From Rhodopseudomonas sp. (lineage in GTDB: Bacteria > Pseudomonadota > Alphaproteobacteria > Rhizobiales > Xanthobacteraceae), in the NCBI GenBank assembly GCA_016124795.1, contig WGNB01000042.1, positions 1 to 64,000 on the forward strand: a stretch of DNA of 64,000 nucleotides. Reading direction: 5' to 3'. Of the stretch, positions 34,725-43,918 are shown one piece after another (within the stretch, counting starts at the first letter, position 1; every line of letters begins with the position of its first letter). The notes below the pieces were generated by a model. That model made no database searches, had not been told where the DNA came from, and saw only the letters and a list, made by a program, of their open reading frames with translations. A program made the position numbers and the translations under genes.

Positions 34725-34773
34725 GCCGCGCGGTTATGTTGGTCTGACTTCTAAGGCCAGATAACCGCGCGGC
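34725..34773. promoter_or_regulatory. 13-base inverted repeat across a predicted -10
   Basis: GCCGCGCGGTTAT / ATAACCGCGCGGC, perfect arms with a 23-base spacer. On the minus strand the first arm contains TTATCT/TATCTG, placed where a -10 would be if the FNR/FixK box is at -41.5. It could be an operator for a second regulator, or the ntrC terminator, since it begins 70 bases after the ntrC stop. Confidence 0.6.
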
Positions 34774-34786
34774 AAGCAGCGATATG

Positions 34787-34800
34787 TTGATCTCGATCAA
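34787..34800. promoter_or_regulatory. FNR/FixK-type box upstream of the 613-residue gene
   Basis: TTGATCTCGATCAA has perfect TTGAT/ATCAA half-sites, the consensus for FNR/FixK-type regulators. Its centre is about 82 bases from the start codon at 34712. If placed at -41.5 it puts TTATCT (34764-34759, minus strand) at -10, a class II activator geometry. Confidence 0.72.
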
Positions 34801-34842
34801 TGAAGCCCGTCGCAGCCGGGCACCGATCAGCCGTTCGTGCGG

Positions 34843-36285
34843 CTAGTTCCCGCCCCTGAATACCTGAATATCGAGATCGCGGATCTTCTTGCGCAGCGTA
34901 TTACGGTTGACGCCGAGCAGATCGGCGGCGCGGATCTGGTTGCCACGGGTGGCCGCCAGCGCCGCCGTCAGCAATGGGTACTCGATCTCGCGCAGAATGC
35001 GGTGATAGAGACCGGCCGGCGGCAAGCCGTCCTCGAAGCCGCCGAAATAAGTCGACAGATGACGCTCGACAGCGGCCGACAGATTCTCCTCGCCGCGCGG
35101 TTCGTCGCCGCCGACCGGCAAGGCCGGTTGCGCGAGCTCGGCGTCCATCACGGCGGCGGTGATGGTTTCCTGCGGGTAAAGCGCGGCCAGACGCCGGGCG
35201 AGATTTTCCAGTTCGCGGACGTTGCCCGGCCAGCGGTGGCGCTTGAGCCGCTCCTGCGCAGCCTGATCGAGTTGCTTTGGCGGCAGACCCTCGCGCGCGG
35301 CCTGCGCGAAGAAATGCCGGATCAGATCGGGAATGTCCTCGGTGCGTTCACGCAAGGGAGGCAGCCGCAGCGGCACGACGTTGAGCCGGAAGAACAGGTC
35401 TTCGCGGAACAGGCCCTGCTGGATCTGCAAGCGCAGATCCTTGTTGGTGGCGGCGATGATGCGCACGTCGCTCTTGATCGGCGTGCGGCCGCCGACTGTC
35501 GTATATTCGCCCTGTTGCAAGACGCGCAGCAAACGGGTTTGCGCCTCCATCGGCATATCGCCGATTTCGTCGAGGAACAGCGTGCCGCCTTCGGCCTGCT
35601 CGAAACGGCCGGCCGAGCGCGTATTGGCGCCGGTGAATGCCCCCTTCTCATGGCCGAACAATTCCGACTCGATCAGGTCGCGCGGGATCGCCGCCATGTT
35701 GATCGCGACGAAAGTGCCGGCGCGGCGCTTGCCGTAATCGTGCAACGCCTTGGCCACCAGTTCCTTGCCGGTGCCGCTTTCGCCGGAGATCATCACCGTC
35801 AGGTCGGTCTGCATCAGACGCGCCAGCACGCGATAGATTTCCTGCATCGCCGGTGAGCGGCCGACCAGCGGTATGGAATCGAATTCTTCCGGCTTGGCGC
35901 TTGATGCCCGCGGCTCCTTCGGCTCCGACATTGCGCGGCCGACGATACCGATCAGTTCCTTCAGATCGAAAGGCTTCGGCAGATATTCGTAGGCGCCGCG
36001 CTCGCTGGCGCGGATCGCGGTCATGAATGTGTTCTGCGCGCTCATGACGATGATCGGCAAGTCGGGCCGCGCTTTACGAATGCGCGGGATCAGGTCGAAA
36101 GCATTTTCGTCCGGCATCACCACGTCGGTGATGACCAGATCGCCGTCGCCCTGGCTGACCCAACGCCACAGCGTGGCGGCATTGCCGGTCGAGCGCACTT
36201 CATAGCCGGCGCGCGACAGAGCCTGATTCAACACGGTGCGGATTGCCGCATCGTCATCGGCGACAAGGATGCTTCCCGTCGGCAT
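34843..36285 (-). CDS. ntrC: Nitrogen regulator NtrC (sigma-54 activator)
   Basis: Response regulator that activates nitrogen-assimilation promoters with sigma-54, 480 residues. The receiver domain has DDD at 10-12, phospho-acceptor Asp54 and Lys104. The AAA+ domain has Walker A GESGTGKE (168-175), an intact GAFTGA loop (215-220) and [10 protein letters not shown]. The C-terminal Fis-like helix-turn-helix ends [22 protein letters not shown]. It begins 9 bases after ntrB, so it is the third gene of dusB-ntrB-ntrC. In most relatives ntrY follows directly; here an accessory block intervenes. Confidence 0.97.
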   Translation of the reverse strand: MPTGSILVADDDAAIRTVLNQALSRAGYEVRSTGNAATLWRWVSQGDGDLVITDVVMPDENAFDLIPRIRKARPDLPIIVMSAQNTFMTAIRASERGAYEYLPKPFDLKELIGIVGRAMSEPKEPRASSAKPEEFDSIPLVGRSPAMQEIYRVLARLMQTDLTVMISGESGTGKELVAKALHDYGKRRAGTFVAINMAAIPRDLIESELFGHEKGAFTGANTRSAGRFEQAEGGTLFLDEIGDMPMEAQTRLLRVLQQGEYTTVGGRTPIKSDVRIIAATNKDLRLQIQQGLFREDLFFRLNVVPLRLPPLRERTEDIPDLIRHFFAQAAREGLPPKQLDQAAQERLKRHRWPGNVRELENLARRLAALYPQETITAAVMDAELAQPALPVGGDEPRGEENLSAAVERHLSTYFGGFEDGLPPAGLYHRILREIEYPLLTAALAATRGNQIRAADLLGVNRNTLRKKIRDLDIQVFRGGN

Positions 36286-36294
36286 GGTTTTACC

Positions 36295-37440
36295 TCACGG
36301 GCTTTGGACGGACGGCGCGTCGTCGGTGACGGCGTCGTCGCCATTGTAAATAGGCATCAGCACGCGGAAGGTCGTTCGCCGCGGCTGAGATTCGCACTCG
36401 ATAATTCCGCCGTGGTCGCCGACGATCTTGGCGACCAAAGCGAGGCCTAAGCCGCTGCCGGTCCGTTTTGTTGTGACAAACGGATCGAACAGATGCGGCA
36501 TTAGATCTTCCGGTACGCCCGGGCCGTTGTCCCTGACGCAAAACTCGAGCGGCAAGGAAACGCGGGCATTGGTACCAGGCACCGACAGACGCACGCCGGG
36601 CCGGAAGGCGGTGGTCAACTGGATCTCGCCATCGCTGGCGTCTTCACCGATCGCCTCGCAGGCGTTCTTGACCAGATTGAGGAAGACCTGAACGAGCTGA
36701 TCGCGGTTGGCCAGAACCGGTGGCAGCGACGGGTCATATTCCTCGATGAATTTGACATGGCGGGCAAAGCCGGTCTGCGCCAGACGTTTCACATGGTCGA
36801 GAACGACGTGGATGTTGACCGGTTCGCGCTCGACCGGACGTTCGTCGGCGAAGACTTCCATGCGATCGACCAGCTTCACGATCCGGTCGGTCTCGTCGCA
36901 AATCAGGGTGGTGAGTTGACGATCTTCGTCGGTGGCCGACTGTTCGAGCAGTTGCGCCGCGCCGCGGATGCCGGACAGCGGGTTCTTGATTTCATGCGCC
37001 AGCATGGCGGCCAGCGCGATGACGGAACGGGCGGCACCGCGATGCGTGAGCTGCCGATCCATTTTGTCGGCGATGGTGCGCTCCTGAAGCATCACGATGA
37101 CGTGGTCGAGATATTCCGGCAATGGCGCCATATGCAGATCGACCAGCCGTTCGCCGGGATTGCGCGGCGTCGCCAGGTCGACCTTGTATTCGTTGACCGC
37201 CGATCCGCTGCGGCGGACTTGTTCGATCAGCGTCAAGAGCGGCGAGCCGAACGGCACCAGTTCACGCAACAGGTGGCGACGCAGCATCGGGATCGAGGCT
37301 TCGAAAAATTGTTCGGCGGCGACATTCGCATCGGCGATCTTGCCGTCGGCCGAGATCATCAGCACCGGATGCGGCAAGGCATTCAACATGGCGTCGGCCG
37401 AAATGTTGATCGGCGCGGCGACGGCATGGGCGCGGCTCAT
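36295..37440 (-). CDS. ntrB: Nitrogen sensor histidine kinase NtrB
   Basis: Cytosolic PII-controlled kinase/phosphatase for NtrC, 381 residues. It has an N-terminal PAS domain ([26 protein letters not shown]), a HisKA H-box [22 protein letters not shown] with His149, the N-box [15 protein letters not shown], and G-boxes [13 protein letters not shown] and [16 protein letters not shown]. There are no transmembrane segments. Its ATG overlaps the dusB stop as ATGA, so translation is coupled to dusB, the classical nifR3-ntrB-ntrC arrangement. Confidence 0.96.
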   Translation of the reverse strand: MSRAHAVAAPINISADAMLNALPHPVLMISADGKIADANVAAEQFFEASIPMLRRHLLRELVPFGSPLLTLIEQVRRSGSAVNEYKVDLATPRNPGERLVDLHMAPLPEYLDHVIVMLQERTIADKMDRQLTHRGAARSVIALAAMLAHEIKNPLSGIRGAAQLLEQSATDEDRQLTTLICDETDRIVKLVDRMEVFADERPVEREPVNIHVVLDHVKRLAQTGFARHVKFIEEYDPSLPPVLANRDQLVQVFLNLVKNACEAIGEDASDGEIQLTTAFRPGVRLSVPGTNARVSLPLEFCVRDNGPGVPEDLMPHLFDPFVTTKRTGSGLGLALVAKIVGDHGGIIECESQPRRTTFRVLMPIYNGDDAVTDDAPSVQSP

Positions 37441-38492
37441 GCGGCGGCCCTCCAGGCAAAAGCATCATAGGCATCGGCCAAGAGGCGGCGCGCTTTGGCG
37501 GGCTCTTCGGCGGTGAGCACCTGGGCACGATGCTGTTTCAACAATTCGGCCGGCGCACCGGCCGTTTCGGCGGCGCTGTCGAGCGCCCAGCCAAGGTGTT
37601 TGCGGGCATGACGGCGGCCGATCCTGACGCCGTGATGGGCGATCATTTCATCGTAGAGCGTTTCGATCAGTTCGCGTTGGGCGGCCAGCGTCGGGTCGGC
37701 GCGGCGCTCGCCGGTTGCGAGGAAGTGGGCCACCTGCCCCGGCAGCCACGGTCGGCCTTGCGCAGCGCGCCCGACCATTACGGCATCGGCGCCGGAGGCT
37801 TCGAGCGCGGTAATCGCATCGTCGCAGGAACGGACATCGCCATTGACGACGACCGGAACGCTCACGGCCTCCTTGACGGCGCGCACGGCCGACCAGTCGG
37901 CGTTACCGGTATAGAACTGGCAGCGGGTCCGACCATGCACCGTTATCATCCGTACACCGGCGTCCTGCGCGCGCTGCGCCAAGGCCGGTGCGTTGATGCT
38001 GTCGGTATCCCAACCGAGCCGCATCTTGAGCGAGACTGGCACGGCGACCGCGTTGACGGTCGCGTCGATCAACGTCAGCGCATGATCGAGGTCGCGCATC
38101 AGGGCCGAGCCTGAAGCGCCGTTGGTGACTTGTTTGGACGGGCAGCCCATATTGATATCGATAACCTGAGCCCCTTGTGCTTCGACAATGCGCGCGCCTT
38201 CGGCCATCCAGTGCGCCTCGCAGCCGGCGAGCTGGACCACGTTAATGGCGACGCCTGCCCCTTCACTGCGAGCCCGCGCTTCTCGCTCGCCTTTGGCCAG
38301 ACCGGCGCAGGCGGTCATTTCCGAGACGACCAGCCCTGCACCGAGGCGTTCGGTCAGGCGACGGAACGGCGCATCGGTGATGCCGGACATGGGAGCCAAA
38401 ATCACGCGGTTCGGCACCGTAACTGTACCGATATGCAGTGACGCAGCCGAAAACACATCTCTCTCGCCCCGCTCGGGATGGCTGCCTAGCAT
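37437..38492 (-). CDS. dusB: tRNA-dihydrouridine synthase DusB (NifR3)
   Basis: FMN enzyme that reduces a uridine in the tRNA D-loop, 351 residues. The motifs are [17 protein letters not shown] (FMN site), [35 protein letters not shown] with the catalytic Cys (about residue 118), [12 protein letters not shown] (FMN Lys), [14 protein letters not shown] and VVVNGDVRS. The ATG is at 38492. It is the first gene of the dusB-ntrB-ntrC operon and is divergent from ispDF; the 168-base gap between must hold both promoters. Confidence 0.95.
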   Translation of the reverse strand: MLGSHPERGERDVFSAASLHIGTVTVPNRVILAPMSGITDAPFRRLTERLGAGLVVSEMTACAGLAKGEREARARSEGAGVAINVVQLAGCEAHWMAEGARIVEAQGAQVIDINMGCPSKQVTNGASGSALMRDLDHALTLIDATVNAVAVPVSLKMRLGWDTDSINAPALAQRAQDAGVRMITVHGRTRCQFYTGNADWSAVRAVKEAVSVPVVVNGDVRSCDDAITALEASGADAVMVGRAAQGRPWLPGQVAHFLATGERRADPTLAAQRELIETLYDEMIAHHGVRIGRRHARKHLGWALDSAAETAGAPAELLKQHRAQVLTAEEPAKARRLLADAYDAFAWRAAA

Positions 38493-38597
38493 TTAGGCTG
38501 AACCTTTCATTGCTTAGAGTTTAGCCATTTTGGCAGAGGGCGCAAGTGCTGCACTGCAATATATTGTTTATGCTTAAGAACCGAACAGGCCTGCTCC

Positions 38598-38629
38598 TAG
38601 CGCGTTTCCGGCCGGCCCGGAACGCGCTA
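38598..38629 (+). other. Long hairpin in the ispDF leader
   Basis: TAGCGCGTTTCCGG and CCCGGAACGCGCTA form a near-perfect stem (14-base arms, single bulge or mismatch) with a short central loop, ending 31 bases before the ispDF start codon. No T-tract follows. It may be an mRNA leader structure or a dispersed palindromic repeat. Confidence 0.5.
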
Positions 38630-38660
38630 AAGCGACAGTCCAATTTCGGAGCACAGAATT

Positions 38661-39839
38661 ATGCCGCTGATAGCAGCCATTATCGTCGCGGCCGGGCGTG
38701 GCAGTCGCGCCGGTGGCGACGACATACCCAAACAATTCCGGCAAATCGGCGGCCAAACCCTGTTGCGCCGGACGCTGAGGGTGTTTGCCGGCTATGACGG
38801 CATCGACCTGATCCAGACGGTCATCCGCTCGGAAGATGGCGATCTGTATCGAGCTGCCACCGGCGGTATCCAGACGCTGCCGCCGGTCGAAGGCGGTACG
38901 ACCCGCCAGGCTTCGGTCTACGCCGGTCTGAAAGCGCTTGAGGCCCATGCGCCTGACATGGTGCTGATCCACGATGCCGCCCGGCCCTTCGCGACCCCGG
39001 CACTTATCGGCCGCGCCATCGCCGCCGCCGAGCGCACCGGTGCCGCCATTCCGGGTCTTGCCGTCACGGATACGATCAAGGTCATTGACCATCACGGACT
39101 GGTTGGCGAAACGCCGGAGCGGGCGCAATTGCGCGCGGTCCAGACTCCGCAGGCTTTTGCTTTTGCCCCCTTGCTCGAAGCGCATCACCGCGCGGCCCGA
39201 GAGGCGCGCCACGACTTCACCGATGACGCCGCGCTCGCCGAATGGACCGGCATGCAGGTCGTGGTGTTCGATGGCGAACCGGGCAATATCAAGATTACCC
39301 ATCCGGAAGATTTCATGCGCAGCGAGGCGATGGCAAAACAAGCGATGACTTCAGCGTTCACCGATATCCGCACCGGCACCGGCATCGACGTGCATGCCTT
39401 TGGCCCCGGGGACCATGTCATCATCGGCGGCATTCGCTTGCCACACGACAAGGCCCTGACCGGTCATTCCGATGCCGATGTCGGACTTCACGCTCTGACC
39501 GACGCGATCCTTGGCGCCTTGGCCGATGGCGATATCGGTTCGCATTTCCCGCCGAGCGATCCGCAATGGCGCGGCGCGTCGTCGGACCGGTTCCTTCAAT
39601 TCGCGGTCGGTCGCGTGACCGCGCGCGGTGGCGCCATCGCGCATCTCGACCTGACGATCGTTTGCGAGGCACCCAAGATAGGGCCGCATCGCGATGCCAT
39701 GCGGACGCGTATCGCGGCTATCGCCGGGCTCGATGTCGAGCGGGTCGCGGTCAAGGCGACGACCAGCGAGCGCCTCGGCTTCACCGGGCGCGGTGAAGGC
39801 ATCGCGGCCTATGCCACCGCCACTGTGCGACTGCCGTGA
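38661..39839 (+). CDS. ispDF: Bifunctional IspD/IspF (MEP isoprenoid pathway)
   Basis: Fusion of 392 residues catalysing two non-consecutive steps of the MEP isoprenoid route: cytidylyl transfer to methylerythritol phosphate and cyclisation to MEcPP. The IspD part (about 1-230) has [30 protein letters not shown] and TDTIKV. The IspF part (from about 233) has [19 protein letters not shown], with the metal-site Asp and His residues, and [20 protein letters not shown] and GDIGSHFPP. The fusion is typical of alpha- and epsilonproteobacteria. A CGGAG SD precedes the ATG. Confidence 0.96.
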   Translation: MPLIAAIIVAAGRGSRAGGDDIPKQFRQIGGQTLLRRTLRVFAGYDGIDLIQTVIRSEDGDLYRAATGGIQTLPPVEGGTTRQASVYAGLKALEAHAPDMVLIHDAARPFATPALIGRAIAAAERTGAAIPGLAVTDTIKVIDHHGLVGETPERAQLRAVQTPQAFAFAPLLEAHHRAAREARHDFTDDAALAEWTGMQVVVFDGEPGNIKITHPEDFMRSEAMAKQAMTSAFTDIRTGTGIDVHAFGPGDHVIIGGIRLPHDKALTGHSDADVGLHALTDAILGALADGDIGSHFPPSDPQWRGASSDRFLQFAVGRVTARGGAIAHLDLTIVCEAPKIGPHRDAMRTRIAAIAGLDVERVAVKATTSERLGFTGRGEGIAAYATATVRLP

Positions 39840-39860
39840 CATGTAATCGGGAGTGATGCG

Positions 39861-40355
39861 ATGAATGACGATCTGCACCAGGCCGCCGTTGCCGTTCTGG
39901 AGGCTTGCCGCGCGCGTGGGCTGATGGTCGCCACGGCCGAGTCCTGCACCGGCGGCCTTGTGGCCGCCGCCTTGACCGAAATCGCCGGCTCGTCCGACGT
40001 GGTCGATCGTGGTTTCGTGACCTATTCGAACGCGGCCAAGCAGAAGATGCTCGGTGTGCCGGCGGCGACCTTGGCCGCGTATGGTGCGGTGAGCCGCGAA
40101 ACCGCCGAAGCCATGGCGCGCGGCGCGCTGGGCGAAGCGGCCGCCGACCTGACCGTCGCGATCACCGGCGTTGCCGGACCGGGCGGCGGCACGCCGGATA
40201 AACCGGTGGGGCTGGTGCATTTTGCTGCCGCATCCCGTGCCGGCGCGCTCATTCACGCCGAGATGCGATACGGCGATATCGGCCGCGACAAGGTTCGTCA
40301 CCGGTCCGTGTTGCAGGCTCTGGCGATGCTGAAGGAACTGGCGACCCGATCCTAG
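39861..40355 (+). CDS. CinA C-terminal family amidohydrolase (PncC-like)
   Basis: Nicotinamide-nucleotide deamidase-type protein, 164 residues, equal to the C-terminal domain of CinA without the N-terminal molybdopterin-binding-like domain. The signatures are ATAESCTGGLVAAALTEIAGSS, where the nucleophilic Ser lies, then FVTYSNAAKQKMLGV, GAVSRETAEAMA and VAITGVAGPGGGTPDKPVGLVHFA. PncC recycles NMN to nicotinate mononucleotide. It follows ispDF by 21 bases and is probably in the same transcript, the usual arrangement in this lineage. Confidence 0.93.
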   Translation: MNDDLHQAAVAVLEACRARGLMVATAESCTGGLVAAALTEIAGSSDVVDRGFVTYSNAAKQKMLGVPAATLAAYGAVSRETAEAMARGALGEAAADLTVAITGVAGPGGGTPDKPVGLVHFAAASRAGALIHAEMRYGDIGRDKVRHRSVLQALAMLKELATRS

Positions 40356-40360
40356 TGCGG

Positions 40361-40449
40361 GAGCGCAAGCCGTCGGGCGCTATTGGTTGATGAACGGGTC
40401 GCATCGGCACAAAACTGTCTCCCATTGGAAACCGCGGCGGCTTGCGCTC
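40361..40449. repeat. 12-base inverted repeat pair
   Basis: GAGCGCAAGCCG (40361-40372) and CGGCTTGCGCTC (40438-40449) are perfect inverted copies 65 bases apart, filling the gap between the cinA-type gene and tspO. They could form a long stem in RNA, or be the ends of a small inserted element. No target duplication was recognised. Confidence 0.5.
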
Positions 40450-40534
40450 TGCCGCCAGCTTGCATCGCAACATGCAACCAAATTCTCGGCGGCGGCATTC
40501 TGATATAGATTATTCGGCTATCCCGTCATCGGTT

Positions 40535-41062
40535 ATGTGGCATTCGGTCGAACAGGAAAAAGTCATCGTGGAACGACAGGAATCAGGTTCGTGGCAACGT
40601 GATGTCAGTTTGGCGGCGTGGCCCTTGGCCGCGGTCGTCGCCGCGTCGGCGCTGGGACAATGGGCGACCTTCCCCAATTTGCCCTGGTACGCGACGCTGA
40701 TGAAGCCGTCGTTCAATCCGCCGAACTGGTTATTCGGGCCGGTCTGGACCGGGCTTTATGCCTTGATGGCCTTCGCGGCCTTCCGGATATCTCGGCTACC
40801 GGCGTCGCCGGTTCGCCGCAATGCGCTTGTGCTGTTCTTTGCTCAATTGGCGCTGAACGCGGCGTGGTCCTGGGCTTTTTTCGCCGCTCACAATCCGTTG
40901 CTGGGGCTGATCGATATCGTGCCGCAACTGCTCTGTGTGTTGGCGACCTGTATTGCCTTTGTAAGGCTCGATCGTGCCGCCGGGCTTTGTCTTGTGCCGC
41001 TGGCGTTATGGGTCGGGTTTGCCACTGTGCTGAATGCGGCGATCGTTGTTCTCAACCGTTGA
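40535..41062 (+). CDS. tspO: TspO/MBR family (tryptophan-rich sensory) protein
   Basis: Five-helix membrane protein of the TspO/peripheral benzodiazepine receptor family, about 175 residues; it binds porphyrins and is linked to tetrapyrrole export or stress. The typical motif is LPWYATLMKPSFNPPNWLFGPVWTGLYALMAFAAF, followed by LFFAQLALNAAWSWAFF and later hydrophobic segments. The start is uncertain. ATG 40535 has no SD, while GTG 40568 has AGGAAAA about 8-10 bases upstream and leaves a shorter N-terminal tail before helix 1. Upstream in-frame codons to 40442 are unlikely. It is convergent with the FUSC gene. Confidence 0.9.
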   Translation: MWHSVEQEKVIVERQESGSWQRDVSLAAWPLAAVVAASALGQWATFPNLPWYATLMKPSFNPPNWLFGPVWTGLYALMAFAAFRISRLPASPVRRNALVLFFAQLALNAAWSWAFFAAHNPLLGLIDIVPQLLCVLATCIAFVRLDRAAGLCLVPLALWVGFATVLNAAIVVLNR

Positions 41063-41068
41063 CGGCCG

Positions 41069-42070
41069 TCAGGCTTCATCCGGCGGATTGCGCGGGAAAG
41101 CCACCAGCGTGCCGATCAAAGCGATGCCGCCACCGAGCAGCACGTCCTGAAGCCGTTCGGTCAGCAGCCCCTGCATGATGCGCGGGTCGAGCGCGGCCAG
41201 ATCGTACGCGAGCAGGATCAGCAAGGCGATCAGCGCGGTATGCAGCCAATACCGATGCCGCAGATGATGCGGGATCAACGGCGCGACGCATAGCAGGACG
41301 ATGGCGATCGGCCATGGGGCGTGCACCTGGCTGGTGATCGCGAAGGCCACAATGACGCCGAGTACTGTGCCGGCGATACGCTGCACGATCAGCACGTAGC
41401 TAGTGCGCGCGTCCGGCTGCATGACGACCAGAGTCGTGACCACCACCCACAGAACGCGGCTCGGATCGATCGCCACGCCCAGTGCCAGACTGGCGCAGGC
41501 GGCCGCGGCATAGGCGAGCGCAAAGCGCAGCCAGCCGCCCGACGGCACCTGGCGCGGCCGCGCCCGCTGCTGCGGCAAGGGACCAAAGCAAAGATGATCG
41601 GCCAAACGTATTATCGCAACGAAGGCAAAGGCACCGGCGGCGAAAACGATTTCGGCCGGATGGAATTCCGGTGCGCCGCTGGTCACGACCAGTGCCATCG
41701 CACCGAAGCGCGCCGCCAGCGTCTGCGCCTTGCCGACGCCAAGGCACCAGCCGCTGGTGAAGGTTGCCGCCGCAAACAGAACCCAGAGCGGCCAGGCGAA
41801 ATCCCGAAACAGCAAGCCGAGGCTGCCACAGACAAGAACGCCAGCGGCGACATAGCCGAGGACGGTGAAGCGCCGCCGCAGGCTGCCTTCGTCGTCGGCA
41901 AAGGACAGGATCATGCCGGTGATCGCGCCAAGCAGGGCACCGGCCGGCTCGTCGATAAATACACCGACGCAGAACGGCACGCCGATGCCGAGCAGAAACA
42001 ACGCAGCGCGGCGCAGGCTGCCGGGCGGCAACGGCGGTAGCTTCGGTACTTTAAGCTTCGCCACGGCCAT
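41069..42070 (-). CDS. FUSC family membrane protein
   Basis: Inner-membrane protein of the fusaric-acid-resistance / aromatic-acid-exporter type, 333 residues with about ten hydrophobic segments in two halves. Examples are LFLLGIGVPFCVGVFIDEPAGALLGAITGMILSF and the second-half signature SRVLWVVVTTLVVMQPDARTSYVLIVQRIAGTVLGVIVA, which is typical of FUSC. It is half-length relative to YccS/AaeB and lacks their large soluble domain. ATG 42070 overlaps the end of the COQ10/START gene by 20 bases, so the two are co-transcribed. A longer start at 42094 is less likely. The substrate is unknown. Confidence 0.83.
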   Translation of the reverse strand: MAVAKLKVPKLPPLPPGSLRRAALFLLGIGVPFCVGVFIDEPAGALLGAITGMILSFADDEGSLRRRFTVLGYVAAGVLVCGSLGLLFRDFAWPLWVLFAAATFTSGWCLGVGKAQTLAARFGAMALVVTSGAPEFHPAEIVFAAGAFAFVAIIRLADHLCFGPLPQQRARPRQVPSGGWLRFALAYAAAACASLALGVAIDPSRVLWVVVTTLVVMQPDARTSYVLIVQRIAGTVLGVIVAFAITSQVHAPWPIAIVLLCVAPLIPHHLRHRYWLHTALIALLILLAYDLAALDPRIMQGLLTERLQDVLLGGGIALIGTLVAFPRNPPDEA

Positions 42071-42512
42071 AAATCTCGTCCGCCCGCTTTTCAAACGCCG
42101 CCGCCATGCGGCGGAATACCGTATCGAACATCGCGCCCATCAGCATGCCGAGAGTGCGACTCTTGAATTCGTAATCGATGAAAAAATCGATCTCGCAAAT
42201 ATTGTCGCCGGTTGGTTTGAAGGTCCAGCGATTCTGCATGCGCGAGAACGGCCCGTCGAGATACTCGACCAGAATCTTCAGGTTCGGTTTGTCGACCGTG
42301 GCCCGGCTGGTGAAGGTCTGGCGGATCATCTTGTAGGCGACGGTCATCGCGGCGACCAGCACGGCCACGCCCTCGCCTTTGTCGGCGCGGCTGCGCACCT
42401 TCATGCCGTCGCAGAGCGGCACGAATTCCGGATACTTTTCGACGTCGGCGACCAGGTCGAACATATCGGATGCGGAGTGCCGGACGCGGCGTTTGGTCGA
42501 AAATTGCGGCAT
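42051..42512 (-). CDS. COQ10/RatA-like START-domain protein (coenzyme Q binding)
   Basis: START/polyketide-cyclase fold protein, 153 residues. It begins MPQFSTKRRVRHSASDMFDLVADVEKYPEFVPLCDGMKVRS, the hallmark of the COQ10 / RatA family, and contains IRQTFTSRATVDKPNLKILVEYLDGPFSRMQNRWTF and the helical end LGMLMGAMFDTVFRRMAAAFEKRADEI. COQ10 homologues bind ubiquinone for respiratory electron transfer. The ORF extends to 42599 but ATG 42512 is the family start. It follows lipA on the minus strand across a palindromic repeat, the common lipA-COQ10 pairing in this group. Confidence 0.92.
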   Translation of the reverse strand: MPQFSTKRRVRHSASDMFDLVADVEKYPEFVPLCDGMKVRSRADKGEGVAVLVAAMTVAYKMIRQTFTSRATVDKPNLKILVEYLDGPFSRMQNRWTFKPTGDNICEIDFFIDYEFKSRTLGMLMGAMFDTVFRRMAAAFEKRADEIYGRGEA

Positions 42513-42522
42513 GATTGTCGAT

Positions 42523-42637
42523 CCGTCACCCCGAGGTGGCTGCGCGCCGCGGGCCATCGAAGGGCAGCGGCCAAGGCGTTGGTACAATGGGGCCGTCATC
42601 CTTCGAGACGAGTGATGCTCGCACTTCAGGTTGACGG
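42523..42637. repeat. Bipartite palindromic repeat (RIME-like), copy 1
   Basis: Two imperfect palindromes in tandem. Part one (42523-42570) begins CCGTCACCCCGAGG and ends CGAAGGGCAGCGG. Part two (42594-42637) begins CGTCATCCTTCGAG and ends CTTCAGGTTGACGG. The same two-part layout recurs at 45019-45127. It lies 7 bases from the lipA stop codon. Such elements are widespread between genes in Rhizobiales. Confidence 0.7.
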
Positions 42638-42644
42638 ATTGGCG

Positions 42645-43598
42645 TTATCTCGCCTGCGCGTCGCGGGCGGCCTTCAGTTTCGCGAAATCCTCGCCGGCGT
42701 GATGCGACGAGCGCGTCAAGGGTGAAGCCGACACCATCAGGAATCCTTTGGCGTAGGCGACCGTCTCCAGCGATTTGAATTCGTCCGGCGGCACGAAGCG
42801 TTTGACTTCATGATGCTTGCGCGTCGGTTGCAGGTATTGCCCGATAGTCAGGAAATCGACATTAGCGGAACGCAGGTCGTCCATGACCTGAAGGATCTCG
42901 TTCCGCTCTTCGCCAAGACCGACCATGATGCCCGACTTGGTGAACATCGTTGGGTCCTGTTCCTTGACCTGCTGCAACAGCCGCAACGAATGGAAATAGC
43001 GTGCGCCGGGGCGAACCGTCAGATAAAGCGACGGCACGGTTTCCAGATTGTGGTTGAACACGTCGGGCTTCGCGTCGACGACGATCTCGAGCGCGCCGTC
43101 CTTGCGCAGAAAATCCGGGGTCAGGATTTCGATCGTGGTGCCGGGTGCATGCGCGCGGATCGCGCGGATGGTGTCGGCGAAGTGCCGCGCGCCGCCGTCC
43201 GGCAGATCGTCGCGGTCGACGGAGGTTACGACGATATGGGCAAGCCCGAGCTTGGCGGTCGCCTGCCCGACATGCTCCGGCTCGCTGGCATCGAGCGCGC
43301 CCGGCAGGCCGGTCTTGACGTTACAGAAGGCGCAGGCCCGCGTGCAGGTATCGCCCATGATCATGAAAGTGGCGTGCTTCTTGTCCCAGCACTCGCCGAT
43401 GTTCGGGCAACCGGCCTCCTCGCAGACCGTGACCAGCTTGTTCTCGCGCATGATCTGGTGGGTGGCGTTAAACCCAGCCGACACCGGGGCCTTGACCCTG
43501 ATCCAGTCCGGCTTCTTCAGCAGGGCGGAATCCGGCTTATGCGCCTTTTCCGGGTGGCGCGGACGCGGATTGTTGATCAGATCGAGAACGACGGCCAT
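42645..43598 (-). CDS. lipA: Lipoyl synthase
   Basis: Radical SAM enzyme that inserts two sulfurs into octanoyl groups on lipoyl domains, 317 residues. The auxiliary cluster is [12 protein letters not shown] (Cys59, 64, 70). The radical SAM motif CTRACAFC gives Cys85, 89 and 92. [17 protein letters not shown] and the C-terminal [10 protein letters not shown] (RSSYHA-type) also match. ATG 43598 has an AGGAC SD. It sits close to the pyruvate dehydrogenase operon whose E1-beta and E2 lipoyl domains it modifies. Confidence 0.97.
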   Translation of the reverse strand: MAVVLDLINNPRPRHPEKAHKPDSALLKKPDWIRVKAPVSAGFNATHQIMRENKLVTVCEEAGCPNIGECWDKKHATFMIMGDTCTRACAFCNVKTGLPGALDASEPEHVGQATAKLGLAHIVVTSVDRDDLPDGGARHFADTIRAIRAHAPGTTIEILTPDFLRKDGALEIVVDAKPDVFNHNLETVPSLYLTVRPGARYFHSLRLLQQVKEQDPTMFTKSGIMVGLGEERNEILQVMDDLRSANVDFLTIGQYLQPTRKHHEVKRFVPPDEFKSLETVAYAKGFLMVSASPLTRSSHHAGEDFAKLKAARDAQAR

Positions 43599-43659
43599 GG
43601 GTCCTACTTACGGCGGCGGACGGCGGCCCGCAAGGCTGCCGCCCCCTGCTGGACGCGGA

Positions 43660-43902
43660 TCAGGCCCGCCGGATTGCCCGCCAGATCAAGAGGAAAACGA
43701 TAGCGCCGACGGTGGCGGTAATCAGGTTGCCCCAGAAGTCCGGCATGACGTGCAGGTTCAGCTTCTCGAACAGGAAGCCGCCGACAATCGCGCCGACCAG
43801 ACCAACGGCGAGGCTGCCGAGAAACCCGCCACGGCCGCCGAGGATGACGTGTGCGAGCCAGCCGGCGATCAGGCCGATCACGATCCAGGCGATGATACCC
43901 AT
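43660..43902 (-). CDS. GlsB/YeaQ/YmgE family stress-response membrane protein
   Basis: Small inner-membrane protein of 80 residues with three Gly-rich helices: IAWIVIGLIAGWLAHVILGG, GFLGSLAVGLVGAIVGGFLFE and a last LITATVGAIVFLLIWRAIRRA. The GRGGFLGSLAVGLVGAIVGG stretch is the family signature (transglycosylase-associated protein). Its role is unclear, but expression usually rises in stress or stationary phase. An AGGAG SD lies 12 bases before the ATG, within the duplicated hairpin region behind cysK. Confidence 0.9.
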   Translation of the reverse strand: MGIIAWIVIGLIAGWLAHVILGGRGGFLGSLAVGLVGAIVGGFLFEKLNLHVMPDFWGNLITATVGAIVFLLIWRAIRRA

Positions 43903-43918
43903 CGGAATGCCCTGCTCC

